Assembly (NCBI GenBank): GCA_002007745.1
Contig: CP019882.1
Span: forward strand, 5,084,001 to 5,148,000
DNA: 64,000 nucleotides
Direction of reading: 5' to 3'
From: Mycolicibacterium litorale
Lineage (GTDB): Bacteria; Actinomycetota; Actinomycetes; Mycobacteriales; Mycobacteriaceae
Shown here: positions 1 to 8,617 of the stretch, one piece after another
How positions within the stretch are numbered: the stretch's first letter is position 1
Layout of the letters: the number at the start of each line of letters is the position of its first letter
Program-made: the position numbers and the translations under genes
Notes under the pieces: model-generated
Told to the model about the DNA's origin: nothing
The model's database searches: none
What the model saw: only the letters and a program-made list of their open reading frames with translations

Positions 1-117
1 GCGTTCAGTGCGCAGGCACTGGCCGCCGCGATCGCCGACCGACGCGGTGACGCCCAGACCCTGCTGCTGGCATTGACCGGCCGCGCGCCGCTGCCAGCCG
101 GCTTTTCCGTGGTATGA
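1..117 (+). CDS. C-terminal fragment of an unidentified protein
   Basis: An open frame enters from the left edge and stops at TGA 115-117, giving 38 residues that end in LLLALTGRAPLPAGFSVV. The codon use is typical of the neighbours (G/C at third positions). The LLALTGR-type ending is reminiscent of the C-terminus of MDMPI/maleylpyruvate-isomerase-like proteins, but the fragment is too short to assign. It converges on the GntR gene, whose stop lies 17 bp away. Confidence 0.5.
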   Translation, partial: AFSAQALAAAIADRRGDAQTLLLALTGRAPLPAGFSVV

Positions 118-133
118 GCTGTCGTGAGCCGCG

Positions 134-820
134 CTAACCGTGCCGATCCGCGCGCCGTACCACGCCCTGCTTGATCAGGTGTTCGATCAGTGGCGTCGCT
201 CCGGCCGCCAGATGCTGCGACATCGCCGCCCGCGCGCGTTCGGCATCGCGTGCCTGCAACGCGGCGACGATGTGCTCATGGTCGGCCACCGACACGGCCG
301 GCCAGCCTTCGATGGTCGGGAACACCGATTCCGGTGCGTAGCGGGTGATCTGGGACATCAACTGGGCCAGTTTCGGCGAATCCGCCGCGACGTTGATGGC
401 GCGGTGGAACTCATGGTTGAGCCGCACCGCCCGGTCGGCGTCGTCCGCGGCGTAAGCGGCCACCAGCTGGTGGTGGATCGCGGACAGGTCCTGCAGCTGT
501 TGCTCGGTGATGTTCAGCGCGGCGCGGGCCGCCAGTTCGCCACCGACGTATGCCTGCAGGTTGGAGACGTCGGTGATGTCCCGGTCGGTGAACGGCAGCA
601 CGGCGAAGCCGCGCCGCGGCTGCTGGTCCAGCAGACCTTCACCGCGCAGTTCAAAGAGCGCCTCCCGTACCGGGGTGACACTGATTCCGAGTTCGGCTGC
701 CAGCTGATCCAACCGGATGTATTGACCGGCCGGATAGGTACCGTTGAAGATCCGCGTCCGCACGAAGCGGGCGACATCCTTGGCCAGCTGTGGCCGCGTC
801 GCGAAATCCGGTGTCTCCAT
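134..820 (-). CDS. GntR-family regulator, FCD (FadR-like) subfamily
   Basis: This 228-residue protein has an N-terminal winged helix (about residues 12-78, with ELGISVTPVREALFELR as recognition region and a wing ending in RRGFAV). An all-helical FCD ligand domain follows (about 85-215), in which conserved His/Asp residues usually bind a metal and a small carboxylate or acyl ligand. It is the last gene of a minus-strand run SDR-thiolase-acyl-CoA dehydrogenase-GntR and starts 12 bp after the dehydrogenase stop, so it is probably co-transcribed and autoregulated. The inverted repeat at 4017-4039, between this operon and the divergent dehydrogenase, is the natural operator candidate. The ligand cannot be read from the sequence. 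Confidence 0.9.
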   Translation of the reverse strand: METPDFATRPQLAKDVARFVRTRIFNGTYPAGQYIRLDQLAAELGISVTPVREALFELRGEGLLDQQPRRGFAVLPFTDRDITDVSNLQAYVGGELAARAALNITEQQLQDLSAIHHQLVAAYAADDADRAVRLNHEFHRAINVAADSPKLAQLMSQITRYAPESVFPTIEGWPAVSVADHEHIVAALQARDAERARAAMSQHLAAGATPLIEHLIKQGVVRRADRHG

Positions 821-832
821 GTCAGTTCCGGG

Positions 833-2026
833 TCAAATCCGGTAATCAGCCAATAGCCGCTTGCTGATGATGCTCTTCTGAATTTCGCTGGTGCCCTCGC
901 CGATCAGCAGGAAGGGCGCGTCCCGCATCAGCCGTTCGATCTCGTACTCCTTGGAGTAGCCGTAGCCGCCATGGACGCGGAAACTCTGTTGGGTGACCTC
1001 CGCGCAGAACTCGCTCGCCAGGTACTTCGCCATCCCGGCCGCGACGTCGTTGCGTTCACCGGAGTCCTTCAGGCGAGCGGCATTGACCATCATCAGATGC
1101 GCCGCCTCCACCTTGGTGGCCATCTCGGCCAGTTGAAAGGCGATTGCCTGATGCTCTGCGATCGGCTTGCCGAAGGTGTTGCGCTGCTGAGCATATCGGA
1201 CGGCAAGCTCGAATGCCCGGATTCCGACGCCGCACGCCCGGGCCGAGACGTTGACGCGACCGACCTCGACACCGTCCATCATCTGGAAGAAGCCCTGTCC
1301 CGGCCTGGCGCCCAGCACGTCGTCGGCGTTGGCCACATAGCCGTCGAAGATCAGTTCGGTGGTGTCGATGCCTTTGTAACCGAGCTTGTCGATCTTGCCC
1401 GGAATCGTCAGACCGGGCGCGACTTCACCGAAACCGGAGGGCTTTTCGATGAGGAACGCCGTCAGGTTGCGGTGCGGCTTATCCGCGCCTTCGTCGGTGC
1501 GGACGAGCGCGGCGACCAGCGTCGAACTGCCACCGTTGGTGAGCCACATCTTCTGGCCGGTGATGGTGTAGGTGCCATCACCGTTATCCCTGGCTCTGGT
1601 GCGGATCGCGGCGACGTCGGAACCCAGTTCGGGTTCGGACATCGAGAACGCGCCCCGGACCTCGCCGGTGGCCATCCGGGGCAGGAATCGGCGCTTCTGC
1701 TCGTCGGTGCCGTGCTGGCGGATCATGTACGCGACAATGAAGTGGGTGTTGATCACCCCGGAGATGCTCATCCAGCCGCGGGCGAGCTCCTCGACACAGA
1801 GCGCATAGGTCAGCAATGACTCGCCGAGGCCGCCGTACTCCTCGGGAATCATCAGGCCGAAAAGACCCATCTCCCGCATCTGGTCGACGATGTCCTGCGG
1901 ATAGGTGTCGGCGTGCTCGAGTTCTTGAGCGTTGGGGATGACCTCCCTGTCGACGAATTGTCTTACGGTGGAGATGATTTCGGCCTGAACCTCGCTCAGA
2001 CCCAGGGTTTGGGCGATGCGTGTCAC
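833..2026 (-). CDS. Acyl-CoA dehydrogenase (FadE-like)
   Basis: A 397-residue flavin acyl-CoA dehydrogenase, catalysing alpha,beta-desaturation of an acyl-CoA. Family signatures are present: FSMSEPELGSD in the middle beta domain, the VHGGYGYSKEYEIERLMRDA segment, and GEGTSEIQ near the C-terminus, whose Glu is the usual catalytic base position. I chose the GTG at 2026-2024 because it overlaps the thiolase stop by four bases (GTGA) and has GGAGG six bases upstream. A longer open frame reaches 2455, but it runs antisense-like through the thiolase and carries no family sequence. Translational coupling to the thiolase points to one beta-oxidation-like pathway. Substrate unknown. Confidence 0.92.
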   Translation of the reverse strand: MTRIAQTLGLSEVQAEIISTVRQFVDREVIPNAQELEHADTYPQDIVDQMREMGLFGLMIPEEYGGLGESLLTYALCVEELARGWMSISGVINTHFIVAYMIRQHGTDEQKRRFLPRMATGEVRGAFSMSEPELGSDVAAIRTRARDNGDGTYTITGQKMWLTNGGSSTLVAALVRTDEGADKPHRNLTAFLIEKPSGFGEVAPGLTIPGKIDKLGYKGIDTTELIFDGYVANADDVLGARPGQGFFQMMDGVEVGRVNVSARACGVGIRAFELAVRYAQQRNTFGKPIAEHQAIAFQLAEMATKVEAAHLMMVNAARLKDSGERNDVAAGMAKYLASEFCAEVTQQSFRVHGGYGYSKEYEIERLMRDAPFLLIGEGTSEIQKSIISKRLLADYRI

Positions 2027-3243
2027 GAAGCCTCCACCCTTTCGAACACCGCCGCCAGCCCTTGGCCGCCGCCGATGCACATGGTCTCCAATCCGTAGCG
2101 GGCTTGCCGCCGATGCAGCTCTCGGGCCAACGCGGCGAGCATCCGCCCCCCGGTGGCACCCACCGGGTGTCCGAGGGATATCCCCGACCCGTGGACGTTG
2201 GTACGGGCGTGGTCCGCGTCGCTGAACTTCCACTCCCGCATGACGGCCAGCGCCTGGGCGGCGAACGCCTCGTTGAGCTCGATGAGGTCGATGTCGGCCA
2301 GGGAAAGCCCAGCCTTGGTCAACGCGACCTCGGTGGCGGGCACCGGACCGATGCCCATCACCTCCGGACCAACTCCCGCGCACCCCCACGACACCAACCG
2401 CACCAACGGGGTCAGGCCAAGATCCGCCGCTCGCTGCGGGGTGGTCACGATGCACATCGACGCGGCGTCATTCTGTCCGCTGGAATTCCCGGCGGTGACC
2501 GTTGCGTCCGGATCCTGTTTGAGCAGAACGGGTTTGAGCTTCGTCAGGGATTCCACCGTGGTGTCGGGGCGAGGATGCTCGTCGGTGTCGATCACAACCT
2601 CGCCGCGCCGGCCGGCGACGGTGACTGGGATGATCTCCTCGGCGAAGACGCCGTCCTGCTGCGCGGTGACCGCCCGCCGGTGCGAGGCCGCCGCCAGTTC
2701 GTCCTGCTCGGCGCGGGAGATGCCGTATTCGCGGCGCAGGTTCTCGGCTGTTTCCAGCATGCCTCCCGGGACCGGATGGTGTTTGCCGCCCGCCGTCGTG
2801 CGCCCGCGGGCCAGACCGTCGTGGATCTGGACCCCGCTGCGGCCACCGCCCCAGCGCATATCCGTCGAGTAGAAGGCGACGTTGCTCATGCTCTCGGCGC
2901 CGCCGGCGACCACCAGGTCGTTGTCACCCGCGGCGACTTGCAGGCACGCCTGGATAACGGCCTGCAGACCCGAGCCGCACCGGCGGTCGACCTGCATGCC
3001 CGGCACCGTCACCGGCAGGCCGGCGTCGAGCGCCACGACCCGGCCGATCGCGGGCGCCTCGCTGTTGGGATAACAGTGCCCGAGGATGACGTCCTCGACA
3101 TCGTCGGGCGCGATGCCGGTCCGGTCCACCAGCCCCTTGAGCGCAGCCACACCGAGATCCACGGCCGTCAGCCCGGCGAACATGCCGCCGTAACGGCCGA
3201 TTGGCGTCCGGACCGGCTCGCAGATGACCGCCGCGCGTGTCAC
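2023..3243 (-). CDS. Acetyl-CoA acetyltransferase / thiolase (FadA-like)
   Basis: A 406-residue thiolase II family enzyme that would cleave a 3-ketoacyl-CoA with CoA, or condense acetyl-CoA units. The nucleophilic Cys sits in [12 protein letters not shown] (about residue 89). The C-terminal signature [18 protein letters not shown] and the second active-site Cys in [11 protein letters not shown]-like context (TMCIGGGQG) are intact, and NEAFAAQ is present. The start is GTG at 3243, overlapping the SDR stop by four bases, and the stop overlaps the next start in the same way. It is the middle gene of a tightly coupled SDR-thiolase-dehydrogenase operon. Confidence 0.93.
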   Translation of the reverse strand: MTRAAVICEPVRTPIGRYGGMFAGLTAVDLGVAALKGLVDRTGIAPDDVEDVILGHCYPNSEAPAIGRVVALDAGLPVTVPGMQVDRRCGSGLQAVIQACLQVAAGDNDLVVAGGAESMSNVAFYSTDMRWGGGRSGVQIHDGLARGRTTAGGKHHPVPGGMLETAENLRREYGISRAEQDELAAASHRRAVTAQQDGVFAEEIIPVTVAGRRGEVVIDTDEHPRPDTTVESLTKLKPVLLKQDPDATVTAGNSSGQNDAASMCIVTTPQRAADLGLTPLVRLVSWGCAGVGPEVMGIGPVPATEVALTKAGLSLADIDLIELNEAFAAQALAVMREWKFSDADHARTNVHGSGISLGHPVGATGGRMLAALARELHRRQARYGLETMCIGGGQGLAAVFERVEAS

Positions 3244-3980
3244 AGGTGCCGTCCCCCGGTCACTTCCAGGACGGTGCCGGTCATGTACGAGGACAGATCG
3301 GAAGCCAGGAACAGCGCCACCTTCGCGACCTCGGACGGCTCACCCGCGCGTCCCATCGGAACCTCGGCCACCTTGGAGTCCCAAATGCGTTGCGGCATCG
3401 CCTCGGTCATCGCCGAGCGGATCAACCCCGGCTGAATGGCATTGACCCGCACCCCCAGATGAGCCAGCTCCTTGGCGGCGGCCTTGGTCATGCCGACGAT
3501 GCCGGCCTTGGCGGCCGAGTAATTGGTTTGGCCGATCATGCCGACCTTGCCGGAGATGGACGACATATTCACGATCGCGCCGCTCTTCTGCTCCCGCATG
3601 ATCGAGGCCGCCTTCTTCAGGCCGTTCCAGGTGCCTTTCAGGTGGACCGAGATGACCCGGTCGAAATCCTCTTCGGTCATCTTGCGCAGCGTGGCGTCAC
3701 GGGTGATCCCGGCATTGTTCACCATGATGTCGAACCGCCCGAATTGCTGGGTCGCTGCGTCCACCAAAACATCGACGTCGGCGTGCGCGGTGACGTCGCA
3801 GTGGATCGCACGGGCAACCTCGGCACCGCCGAGTCTGTTGACCGCCTCTTCTGTCGCGTCGAGGTTGAGGTCACCGAGGACCACACGGGCCCCCTCGGCC
3901 ACGAACTGCTCGGCAATCGCAAAGCCCAGGCCTTGCGCTCCACCGGTGATGACCGCGACCTGGCCGCCCAGCAACGACAT
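3240..3980 (-). CDS. Short-chain dehydrogenase/reductase (FabG-like)
   Basis: A 246-residue classical SDR that probably oxidises or reduces a 3-hydroxy/3-ketoacyl thioester. The Rossmann motif TGGAQGLG lies at about residues 12-19, NNAG at about 88, the catalytic Ser in MSSISG, and YSAAK about a dozen residues later, so the Ser-Tyr-Lys set is complete. ATG at 3980 is preceded by GGGAGATCGG. It is the first gene of the minus-strand operon and lies across a 92-bp divergent promoter region from a second acyl-CoA dehydrogenase. With the thiolase and dehydrogenase it supplies the last three steps of a beta-oxidation-type cycle. The hydratase is not nearby. Confidence 0.92.
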   Translation of the reverse strand: MSLLGGQVAVITGGAQGLGFAIAEQFVAEGARVVLGDLNLDATEEAVNRLGGAEVARAIHCDVTAHADVDVLVDAATQQFGRFDIMVNNAGITRDATLRKMTEEDFDRVISVHLKGTWNGLKKAASIMREQKSGAIVNMSSISGKVGMIGQTNYSAAKAGIVGMTKAAAKELAHLGVRVNAIQPGLIRSAMTEAMPQRIWDSKVAEVPMGRAGEPSEVAKVALFLASDLSSYMTGTVLEVTGGRHL

Positions 3981-4016
3981 CCGATCTCCCTGTTCCTCGA
4001 CGGACCCGAATTAGCA

Positions 4017-4039
4017 ACATCGTATTTCATATATGATGT
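4017..4039. promoter_or_regulatory. Inverted repeat, candidate operator of the GntR/FCD regulator
   Basis: Arms ACATCGTAT and ATATGATGT are separated by five bases; eight of nine positions pair. The repeat is notably AT-rich for this genome and lies in the only intergenic space shared by the divergent SDR operon and the dehydrogenase at 4073. That position suits repression of both transcripts by the FCD regulator encoded at the end of the operon. Binding is inferred, not seen. Confidence 0.55.
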
Positions 4040-4072
4040 CTAGGGCCAGCGCCCTCAGCTACAAGGAGCCTG

Positions 4073-5248
4073 ATGACCAGCCCGGTGCCCGACGTCAGTG
4101 ACGACGACTTCCGCGAGATCCTGGCGCAGACGCGCAAGTTCGTCCGCACCGCGGTGGTGCCGCGCGAGTCGGAGATCCTCAGCGAGGACAAAGTGCCTGA
4201 CGACCTACGCGACCAGGCCAAGGCGATGGGACTGTTCGGGTACGCCATCCCGCAGGAATGGGGCGGGCTGGGCCTGAACATCGTCCAGGACGTCGAACTG
4301 GCGCTCGAACTCGGTTACACCAGCCTCGCGCTGCGGTCCATGTTCGGCACCAACAACGGCATCGCCGGGCAGGTACTCGTCGGGTTCGGCACCGACGAGC
4401 AGAAGGCCCGCTGGCTCGAGCCGATCGCGACCGGCGACGCCGTCGCATCGTTCGCCCTCACCGAGCCCGGCGCCGGCTCCAATCCGTCCGGGTTGAAGAC
4501 GAAAGCCGTTCGCGACGGCCAGGATTGGGTGATCAACGGCAACAAGCAGTACATCACCAACGCCCCGGTGGCGGACCTGTTCATCGTCTTCGCCCGCACC
4601 CGGCCCGCCGACGACAACGGTCCCGGCATCGCGGTGTTCCTGGTCCCCGCCGACACCCCCGGCGTCGAGATCGGGGCCAAAGACGCCAAGATGGGGCAGG
4701 AAGGCGCGTGGACGTCGGACGTGACCTTCACCGACGTCCGTGTGGGTGGCGACACGCTGATCGGCGGTAGTGAAGACATCGGCTACCGCGCGGCGATGAC
4801 GTCACTGGCCCGCGGACGCATCCACATCGCCGCCCTCGCCGTCGGTTCCGCCCAACGAGCCCTCGACGAGTCGGTCGGCTACGCCGCGACCGCCACGCAG
4901 GGCGGTGCGCCGATCGGCGGCTTCCAGCTGGTGCAGGCGATGCTCGCCGACCAGCAGACCGGGGTGCTGGCCGGCCGCGCACTGGTCCGGGACGCGGCGC
5001 AGAAATGGCTGCGTAACGAGGATCGCCGGATCGCGCCGTCGGTGGCCAAGCTGTTCTGCACCGAGATGGCCGGAAAGGTCGCCGACCTCGCGGTCCAGGT
5101 GCACGGCGGAGCCGGCTACATGCGCGGAGTACCCGTGGAGCGCATCTATCGCGAGGTCCGGCTGCTGCGACTCTATGAGGGCACCAGCGAAATTCAGCGC
5201 CTCATCATCGGTGGCGGCCTGGTCAGGGAAGCCCAGCGCGCGCTGTGA
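4073..5248 (+). CDS. Acyl-CoA dehydrogenase (FadE-like)
   Basis: A 391-residue acyl-CoA dehydrogenase, divergent from the SDR-thiolase-dehydrogenase operon and probably in the same regulon. Signatures: FALTEPGAGSNPSG in the FAD/substrate region, VHGGAGYMRG, and LYEGTSEIQRLIIGG at the C-terminus with the likely catalytic Glu. ATG 4073 has AAGGAG at 4063-4068. It is not a close copy of the dehydrogenase at 833-2026 (clearly different N-termini and loops), so the two probably act on different intermediates. Substrate unknown. Confidence 0.93.
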   Translation: MTSPVPDVSDDDFREILAQTRKFVRTAVVPRESEILSEDKVPDDLRDQAKAMGLFGYAIPQEWGGLGLNIVQDVELALELGYTSLALRSMFGTNNGIAGQVLVGFGTDEQKARWLEPIATGDAVASFALTEPGAGSNPSGLKTKAVRDGQDWVINGNKQYITNAPVADLFIVFARTRPADDNGPGIAVFLVPADTPGVEIGAKDAKMGQEGAWTSDVTFTDVRVGGDTLIGGSEDIGYRAAMTSLARGRIHIAALAVGSAQRALDESVGYAATATQGGAPIGGFQLVQAMLADQQTGVLAGRALVRDAAQKWLRNEDRRIAPSVAKLFCTEMAGKVADLAVQVHGGAGYMRGVPVERIYREVRLLRLYEGTSEIQRLIIGGGLVREAQRAL

Positions 5249-5255
5249 CCGTCCT

Positions 5256-6332
5256 CTAGTCGCGACCGATCAGCTCGAGGGTGCCCAGCTCACGGATGGC
5301 TTGGCAGCCGCGGCGCAGCATCGCCGCCATCATGTCGTCGCCGCGTTCGGTCTCCACCGAGAATGCGCACCCCAGCGACGAGATCAACGGCACCTGCATC
5401 ATCCCCAACCGGTAGTCCGCCCAGCAGGTGTCGAGGTCGAAATCGGTGACCCCGGTGTCCAGTAGGACGCGGTGGTATTCGGCCACCAGAGCACTTTCGG
5501 CATCAGCGCGCAGCGCCGGCTCCAAGCTGGTGCCGGTGAAATAGGCCAGGTCGCGGGCGGCGAGACCGACGCCCATTGTCTGCCAGTCGACGACACTGAC
5601 GCGCTCGCCGTCGAAGAGGAGGTTGTCCAGCCGGTAGTCACCGTGCAGCAGGGCGAATCGGTCGGGCGCCGACAGCAACCACGGTGTCACCAATGCCATT
5701 GCCGCAACCAGGGTCTCGGTGTCGGCATCGCTCAACTTCGAGCCGAGCTTGTCCACGGTAATGCCGCCGGCCATCTTCGCGATGTCGCCGAAGCCGCGGA
5801 TGGCGTCCTCGCCGGCGATGGACATCACCAGGCCCTCGAAGCTCTGCCACTGCGGGTCACACCAGGTCGGCCCGTGCAGCCCGGCCAGCGCGCGTACAGC
5901 GAGCCGGGCTTCGGCGACATCGCAGCCGGCTATCTGGTCGCCTTGGACCGCCGGAGCCTGGTCGGCGAGCAACAACGCGTAACTGGCGCCGTCGTCGGCG
6001 ATGTCACAGTGGTAGCACCGCGGAGTCGGGATCGTCACGACATCTGCCACCGACCGGTAGAACGCGCACTCGCTGCGGTAGCCGAGCATCACCCGGTCGC
6101 GCACGGTGTCGTCCCCGGCGGGCAGCTTCAGAATGAAGCTGGCGGGCAGTCGATTCGGATTCCACGAGTAATTGGGTGCCACCCGAAAAGTGGCACCGGT
6201 CTGACCGGTGCCGACGGGGGTGACGGCGACCGTGTCGACCACCACAGGCGTGCCGGCGCTCGTCAGCACCTCGGTGAGCCACGCGCCGGTGACGTCGGAC
6301 GGGTAGCGCGGGATCGCGGTGACGGCGCTCAT
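5256..6332 (-). CDS. Aminoglycoside phosphotransferase/ecdysteroid-kinase-like protein
   Basis: This 358-residue protein has a bilobal kinase-like fold of the APH/EcKL type. LLHGDYRLDNLLF (about residue 215) is the Brenner catalytic motif with Asp and Asn, and VSVVDWQTMGVG supplies the metal-binding Asp. LPASFILKLPAGDD carries the N-lobe lysine. Mycobacterial members often sit beside acyl-CoA dehydrogenases and ligases and are thought to phosphorylate small hydroxylated compounds, but no substrate can be assigned. It converges on the dehydrogenase at 4073-5248 with a 7-bp gap. It is unlikely to be a resistance gene. Confidence 0.85.
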   Translation of the reverse strand: MSAVTAIPRYPSDVTGAWLTEVLTSAGTPVVVDTVAVTPVGTGQTGATFRVAPNYSWNPNRLPASFILKLPAGDDTVRDRVMLGYRSECAFYRSVADVVTIPTPRCYHCDIADDGASYALLLADQAPAVQGDQIAGCDVAEARLAVRALAGLHGPTWCDPQWQSFEGLVMSIAGEDAIRGFGDIAKMAGGITVDKLGSKLSDADTETLVAAMALVTPWLLSAPDRFALLHGDYRLDNLLFDGERVSVVDWQTMGVGLAARDLAYFTGTSLEPALRADAESALVAEYHRVLLDTGVTDFDLDTCWADYRLGMMQVPLISSLGCAFSVETERGDDMMAAMLRRGCQAIRELGTLELIGRD

Positions 6333-6471
6333 GGTGTCGGTTGCCTTCTGTCGCGGTGCTTGGGTGGCCGCCGCAGCGTATCGGCGGCCGGCGCGGCCGG
6401 GCCAGTGACAGTCCCATTGCGTTGCCGTCTTGTGCGAGCACCATTACCGCCCATTACCGCCGCGCCGACCG

Positions 6472-7176
6472 CTAGCTTCCGGGGCAACCCTTCGGTCCGG
6501 CGGGCGGACCAACCGTCGCTTTCGTCGCCTGCTGGACGCCGTTGGGCCCTACCGGGCCGACGCTGGATAGGCAGGCTCCCGGTGTGATGGCCAAAGCGGT
6601 GGTGGCGACCTGCTTGAAGTACTTGGTGTTCTGATCGACCGCGGTTGCGCCCGCCGACGAATTCACCAGCGAGACTGACTGACCGGTGACAGCAGCGATC
6701 GTGCCGCGGAGGACCCGCTCGCTGCTCGACTCAGGGCACTTGCCGTTCGTCGCGGCACTGACGGTGATTTGCTTGGCCGGCTGCGCGGCGCCGCCCGCCG
6801 CAGCTGCCGCCAGCCGGATGTCGGCGCAACTGCCGGCGGTGACATCGGTCAACTGCGCGGGATTGACCTGAAAAATCTTGGTCGACGGGGTGATCTCGAC
6901 GGTAGGGGGACCGGTTTTCGCGCGTACCGCGATTGTGTTTCCGGTCACAGCCGTGACGGTGCCTTTCACCCCGACCTGGGGCGGGGGCGGCGGTGTGCCC
7001 GGTGACGGCGATGTCGCACCGGATGAGGACGGCGCCGCACTCTGCGCCCCGGAAGTGCTTGATTGGGTCGCGGGCGTCGAACCGCCGCAGGCCGCCAGCA
7101 CCACGCCGAGCACCGAAAGCGATGCGATAAAAGACAGCTGCCGGATCCGGCAACAGAGCAGTGCAGAGCTGGCCAC
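6472..7176 (-). CDS. Lipoprotein with two DUF5666-like repeats
   Basis: A predicted 234-residue lipoprotein. After the GTG at 7176 comes a hydrophobic stretch ending in the lipobox LAAC followed by GGS, then a Ser/Thr/Pro-rich linker. Two similar beta-rich units follow: VKGTVTAVTGNTIAVRAK...TAGSCADIR and LRGTIAAVTGQSVSLVN...TPGACLSSVG. Both match the RGTVxxVxGxxLxV pattern of DUF5666. The open frame extends upstream to 7380, but that extension crosses the tRNA-Phe gene and is rejected. Function unknown; anchored outside the membrane by inference. Confidence 0.75.
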   Translation of the reverse strand: MASSALLCCRIRQLSFIASLSVLGVVLAACGGSTPATQSSTSGAQSAAPSSSGATSPSPGTPPPPPQVGVKGTVTAVTGNTIAVRAKTGPPTVEITPSTKIFQVNPAQLTDVTAGSCADIRLAAAAAGGAAQPAKQITVSAATNGKCPESSSERVLRGTIAAVTGQSVSLVNSSAGATAVDQNTKYFKQVATTALAITPGACLSSVGPVGPNGVQQATKATVGPPAGPKGCPGS

Positions 7177-7269
7177 CGGTCGATCGTACTGAGGGCTTCG
7201 GCCGCAGCGCTGGTAACACCTCGCGCAAGTCGCTAGCCCACCGGGGTGGGAGCGCAAGCCGCCATTGGG

Positions 7270-7343
7270 TGGCCAGGGCCGGGATCGAACCGGCGACCTT
7301 CCGCTTTTCAGGCGGACGCTCGTACCAACTGAGCTACCTGGCC
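7270..7343 (-). tRNA. tRNA-Phe (GAA)
   Basis: A 74-nt cloverleaf on the minus strand. Acceptor GGCCAGG pairs with CCTGGCC, then A. The anticodon stem TCCGC/GCGGA encloses loop CTGAAAA, giving anticodon GAA. The T arm contains GGTTCGATCCC. The 3' CCA is not encoded. It is third in a Glu-Asp-Phe series. Confidence 0.97.
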
Positions 7344-7386
7344 GGAAGGCACCGTGTTCAACCGAAGTGCCTCGCCGCAAAAATTG

Positions 7387-7460
7387 CGACCCTGACGGGA
7401 CTCGAACCCGCGACCTCCGCCGTGACAGGGCGGCGCGCTAACCAACTGCGCCACAGGGCC
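7387..7460 (-). tRNA. tRNA-Asp (GTC)
   Basis: A 74-nt cloverleaf on the minus strand. Acceptor GGCCCTG pairs with CAGGGTC (one G-U), discriminator G. The anticodon stem CCGCC/GGCGG encloses CTGTCAC, anticodon GTC. The T loop has GGGTTCGAGTCCC. It lies 43 bp upstream of tRNA-Phe and is probably co-transcribed. Confidence 0.97.
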
Positions 7461-7482
7461 TTGCTTTCCTGCTTGTACTGCG

Positions 7483-7555
7483 TACCCCCAACGGGATTCG
7501 AACCCGTGCTACCGCCGTGAAAGGGCGGCGTCCTAGGCCACTAGACGATGGGGGC
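7483..7555 (-). tRNA. tRNA-Glu (TTC)
   Basis: A 73-nt cloverleaf on the minus strand. Acceptor GCCCCCA pairs with TGGGGGT, then A. The anticodon stem CCGCC/GGCGG encloses CTTTCAC, anticodon TTC. The T arm has GGGTTCGAATCCC. It is the first gene of the Glu-Asp-Phe cluster. Confidence 0.97.
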
Positions 7556-7675
7556 CCGGCCGAATCTCTTCGGGGTACTCACAACGGGTCAACGTTGGAG
7601 CGTCGTTAGCTTAGGGCACTGCGGGCCCAATCCCAAAACCAGGGCTCTGCGCGGAGGCAGTATTGTGTGCGTCGC

Positions 7676-7748
7676 GCCCCTATAGCTCAGTCGGTAGAGC
7701 TACGGACTTTTAATCCGCAGGTCCCAGGTTCGAGCCCTGGTGGGGGCA
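7676..7748 (+). tRNA. tRNA-Lys (TTT)
   Basis: A 73-nt cloverleaf on the plus strand, divergent from the Glu-Asp-Phe cluster across 120 bp. Acceptor GCCCCTA pairs with TGGGGGC (one U-G), discriminator A. The anticodon loop CTTTTAA gives TTT. The T arm has CAGGTTCGAGCCCTG. The 3' CCA is not encoded. Confidence 0.97.
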
Positions 7749-7820
7749 CTGACGCGGGTCGACGGGGCTTTCGCAACCCGCAGAGCGCTTCACGCCCGCG
7801 ACCACGGGGGGTGGAATATC

Positions 7821-8492
7821 GTGAGCCATGTGAATGAGCCGGCGTCGCGGTCAGCGGGAGAACCTGGACAGGGTCCCCGCCGCGGAGTCGACCGGAACAC
7901 CGGTCGTCATGTGATCGCGCGTCTGGTCGGGGTCGAGCACGACCAGACCGTGCGTGCCGTGGTCGACCAACTCTCCGGCGAGCACAGCGCGGTCGATTCG
8001 ATCATCGAAGACGCGGTACGCGACCCCGACCGATTGGAGACGCTCCGGCGCATCGGCTCGTACGACGACGTCCGCAGTCCGGCATTGGACAACATCGCCA
8101 CGCTGACCGCAGAGGCCCTCGGCACGCGCGCGGCCGCTGTGTCACTCGTCTACCCCGACCGGCAGGTGTTGGCCGGTTCGAACGCACCCGAGAACGAGGT
8201 GCCGCGGATACGTCCGCTGGAGATGTCGATCTGCAAATACACCGTGGCCAGCCGGGAGGCTTTGGTCGTTGACGACACCCGGGCCCACCCGCTGCTCCAC
8301 GATCATCCGGCGGTCCGCGACGGGGGCGTGCTTGCCTATGCCGGAGTGCCGCTGCTCGACACTCACGGCAACGTCGCCGGCACGCTGTGCACCTGGGACA
8401 ACCGCCCCCGGCATTGGTCGAGTGGACAGGTTCAGATTCTGGCCGATCTCGCCGACGTCGCCCTGCGCCGACTCTTCCCGGAACCCGGTTGA
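7821..8492 (+). CDS. GAF-domain protein
   Basis: This 223-residue protein has a disordered, charged N-terminus (about 1-75) and a GAF domain (about 85-215). Visible GAF features are AAVSLVYPDRQVLAGSN, SICKYTVASREALVVDD, the ARAHPLL-like segment and YAGVPLLDTHGNVAGTLCTWD. GAF domains bind small ligands or sense redox state, and no output domain is fused here. I used GTG 7821, preceded by a G-rich stretch (7806-7811). Longer frames overlap tRNA-Lys and are rejected. It may be transcribed from the tRNA-Lys promoter, whose gene ends 72 bp upstream. Confidence 0.8.
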   Translation: MSHVNEPASRSAGEPGQGPRRGVDRNTGRHVIARLVGVEHDQTVRAVVDQLSGEHSAVDSIIEDAVRDPDRLETLRRIGSYDDVRSPALDNIATLTAEALGTRAAAVSLVYPDRQVLAGSNAPENEVPRIRPLEMSICKYTVASREALVVDDTRAHPLLHDHPAVRDGGVLAYAGVPLLDTHGNVAGTLCTWDNRPRHWSSGQVQILADLADVALRRLFPEPG

Positions 8493-8617
8493 CCGGACGA
8501 TCGACGGCGCGAGTGATTTCGTTCGCCAAAATCCTAAAATCGTGCATTTTGCCGCCTCCGCGAATCCCAGAATCGGGTAGCGTCCCGGCTGTGTTTTTGT
8601 GGGTGAGGTGAGCAGAC

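Noticed and set aside
2027-2455. N-terminal extension of the first acyl-CoA dehydrogenase
   Set aside because: It lies inside the thiolase in another frame and adds about 140 residues with no dehydrogenase features.
5256-6332. Reading the phosphotransferase as an aminoglycoside resistance gene
   Set aside because: The APH motifs are only fold-level; its size and place beside acyl-CoA dehydrogenases fit the broad mycobacterial phosphotransferase/EcKL family of unknown substrates.
7177-7380. N-terminal extension of the DUF5666 lipoprotein to 7380
   Set aside because: It would read through tRNA-Phe and push the signal peptide inside the protein.
7161-7520. A plus-strand frame of 119 codons crossing the tRNA cluster
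   Set aside because: It overlaps the tRNA-Phe and tRNA-Asp genes completely and most of tRNA-Glu; sequences such as GIEPATF are the well-known false translation of antisense tRNA genes.
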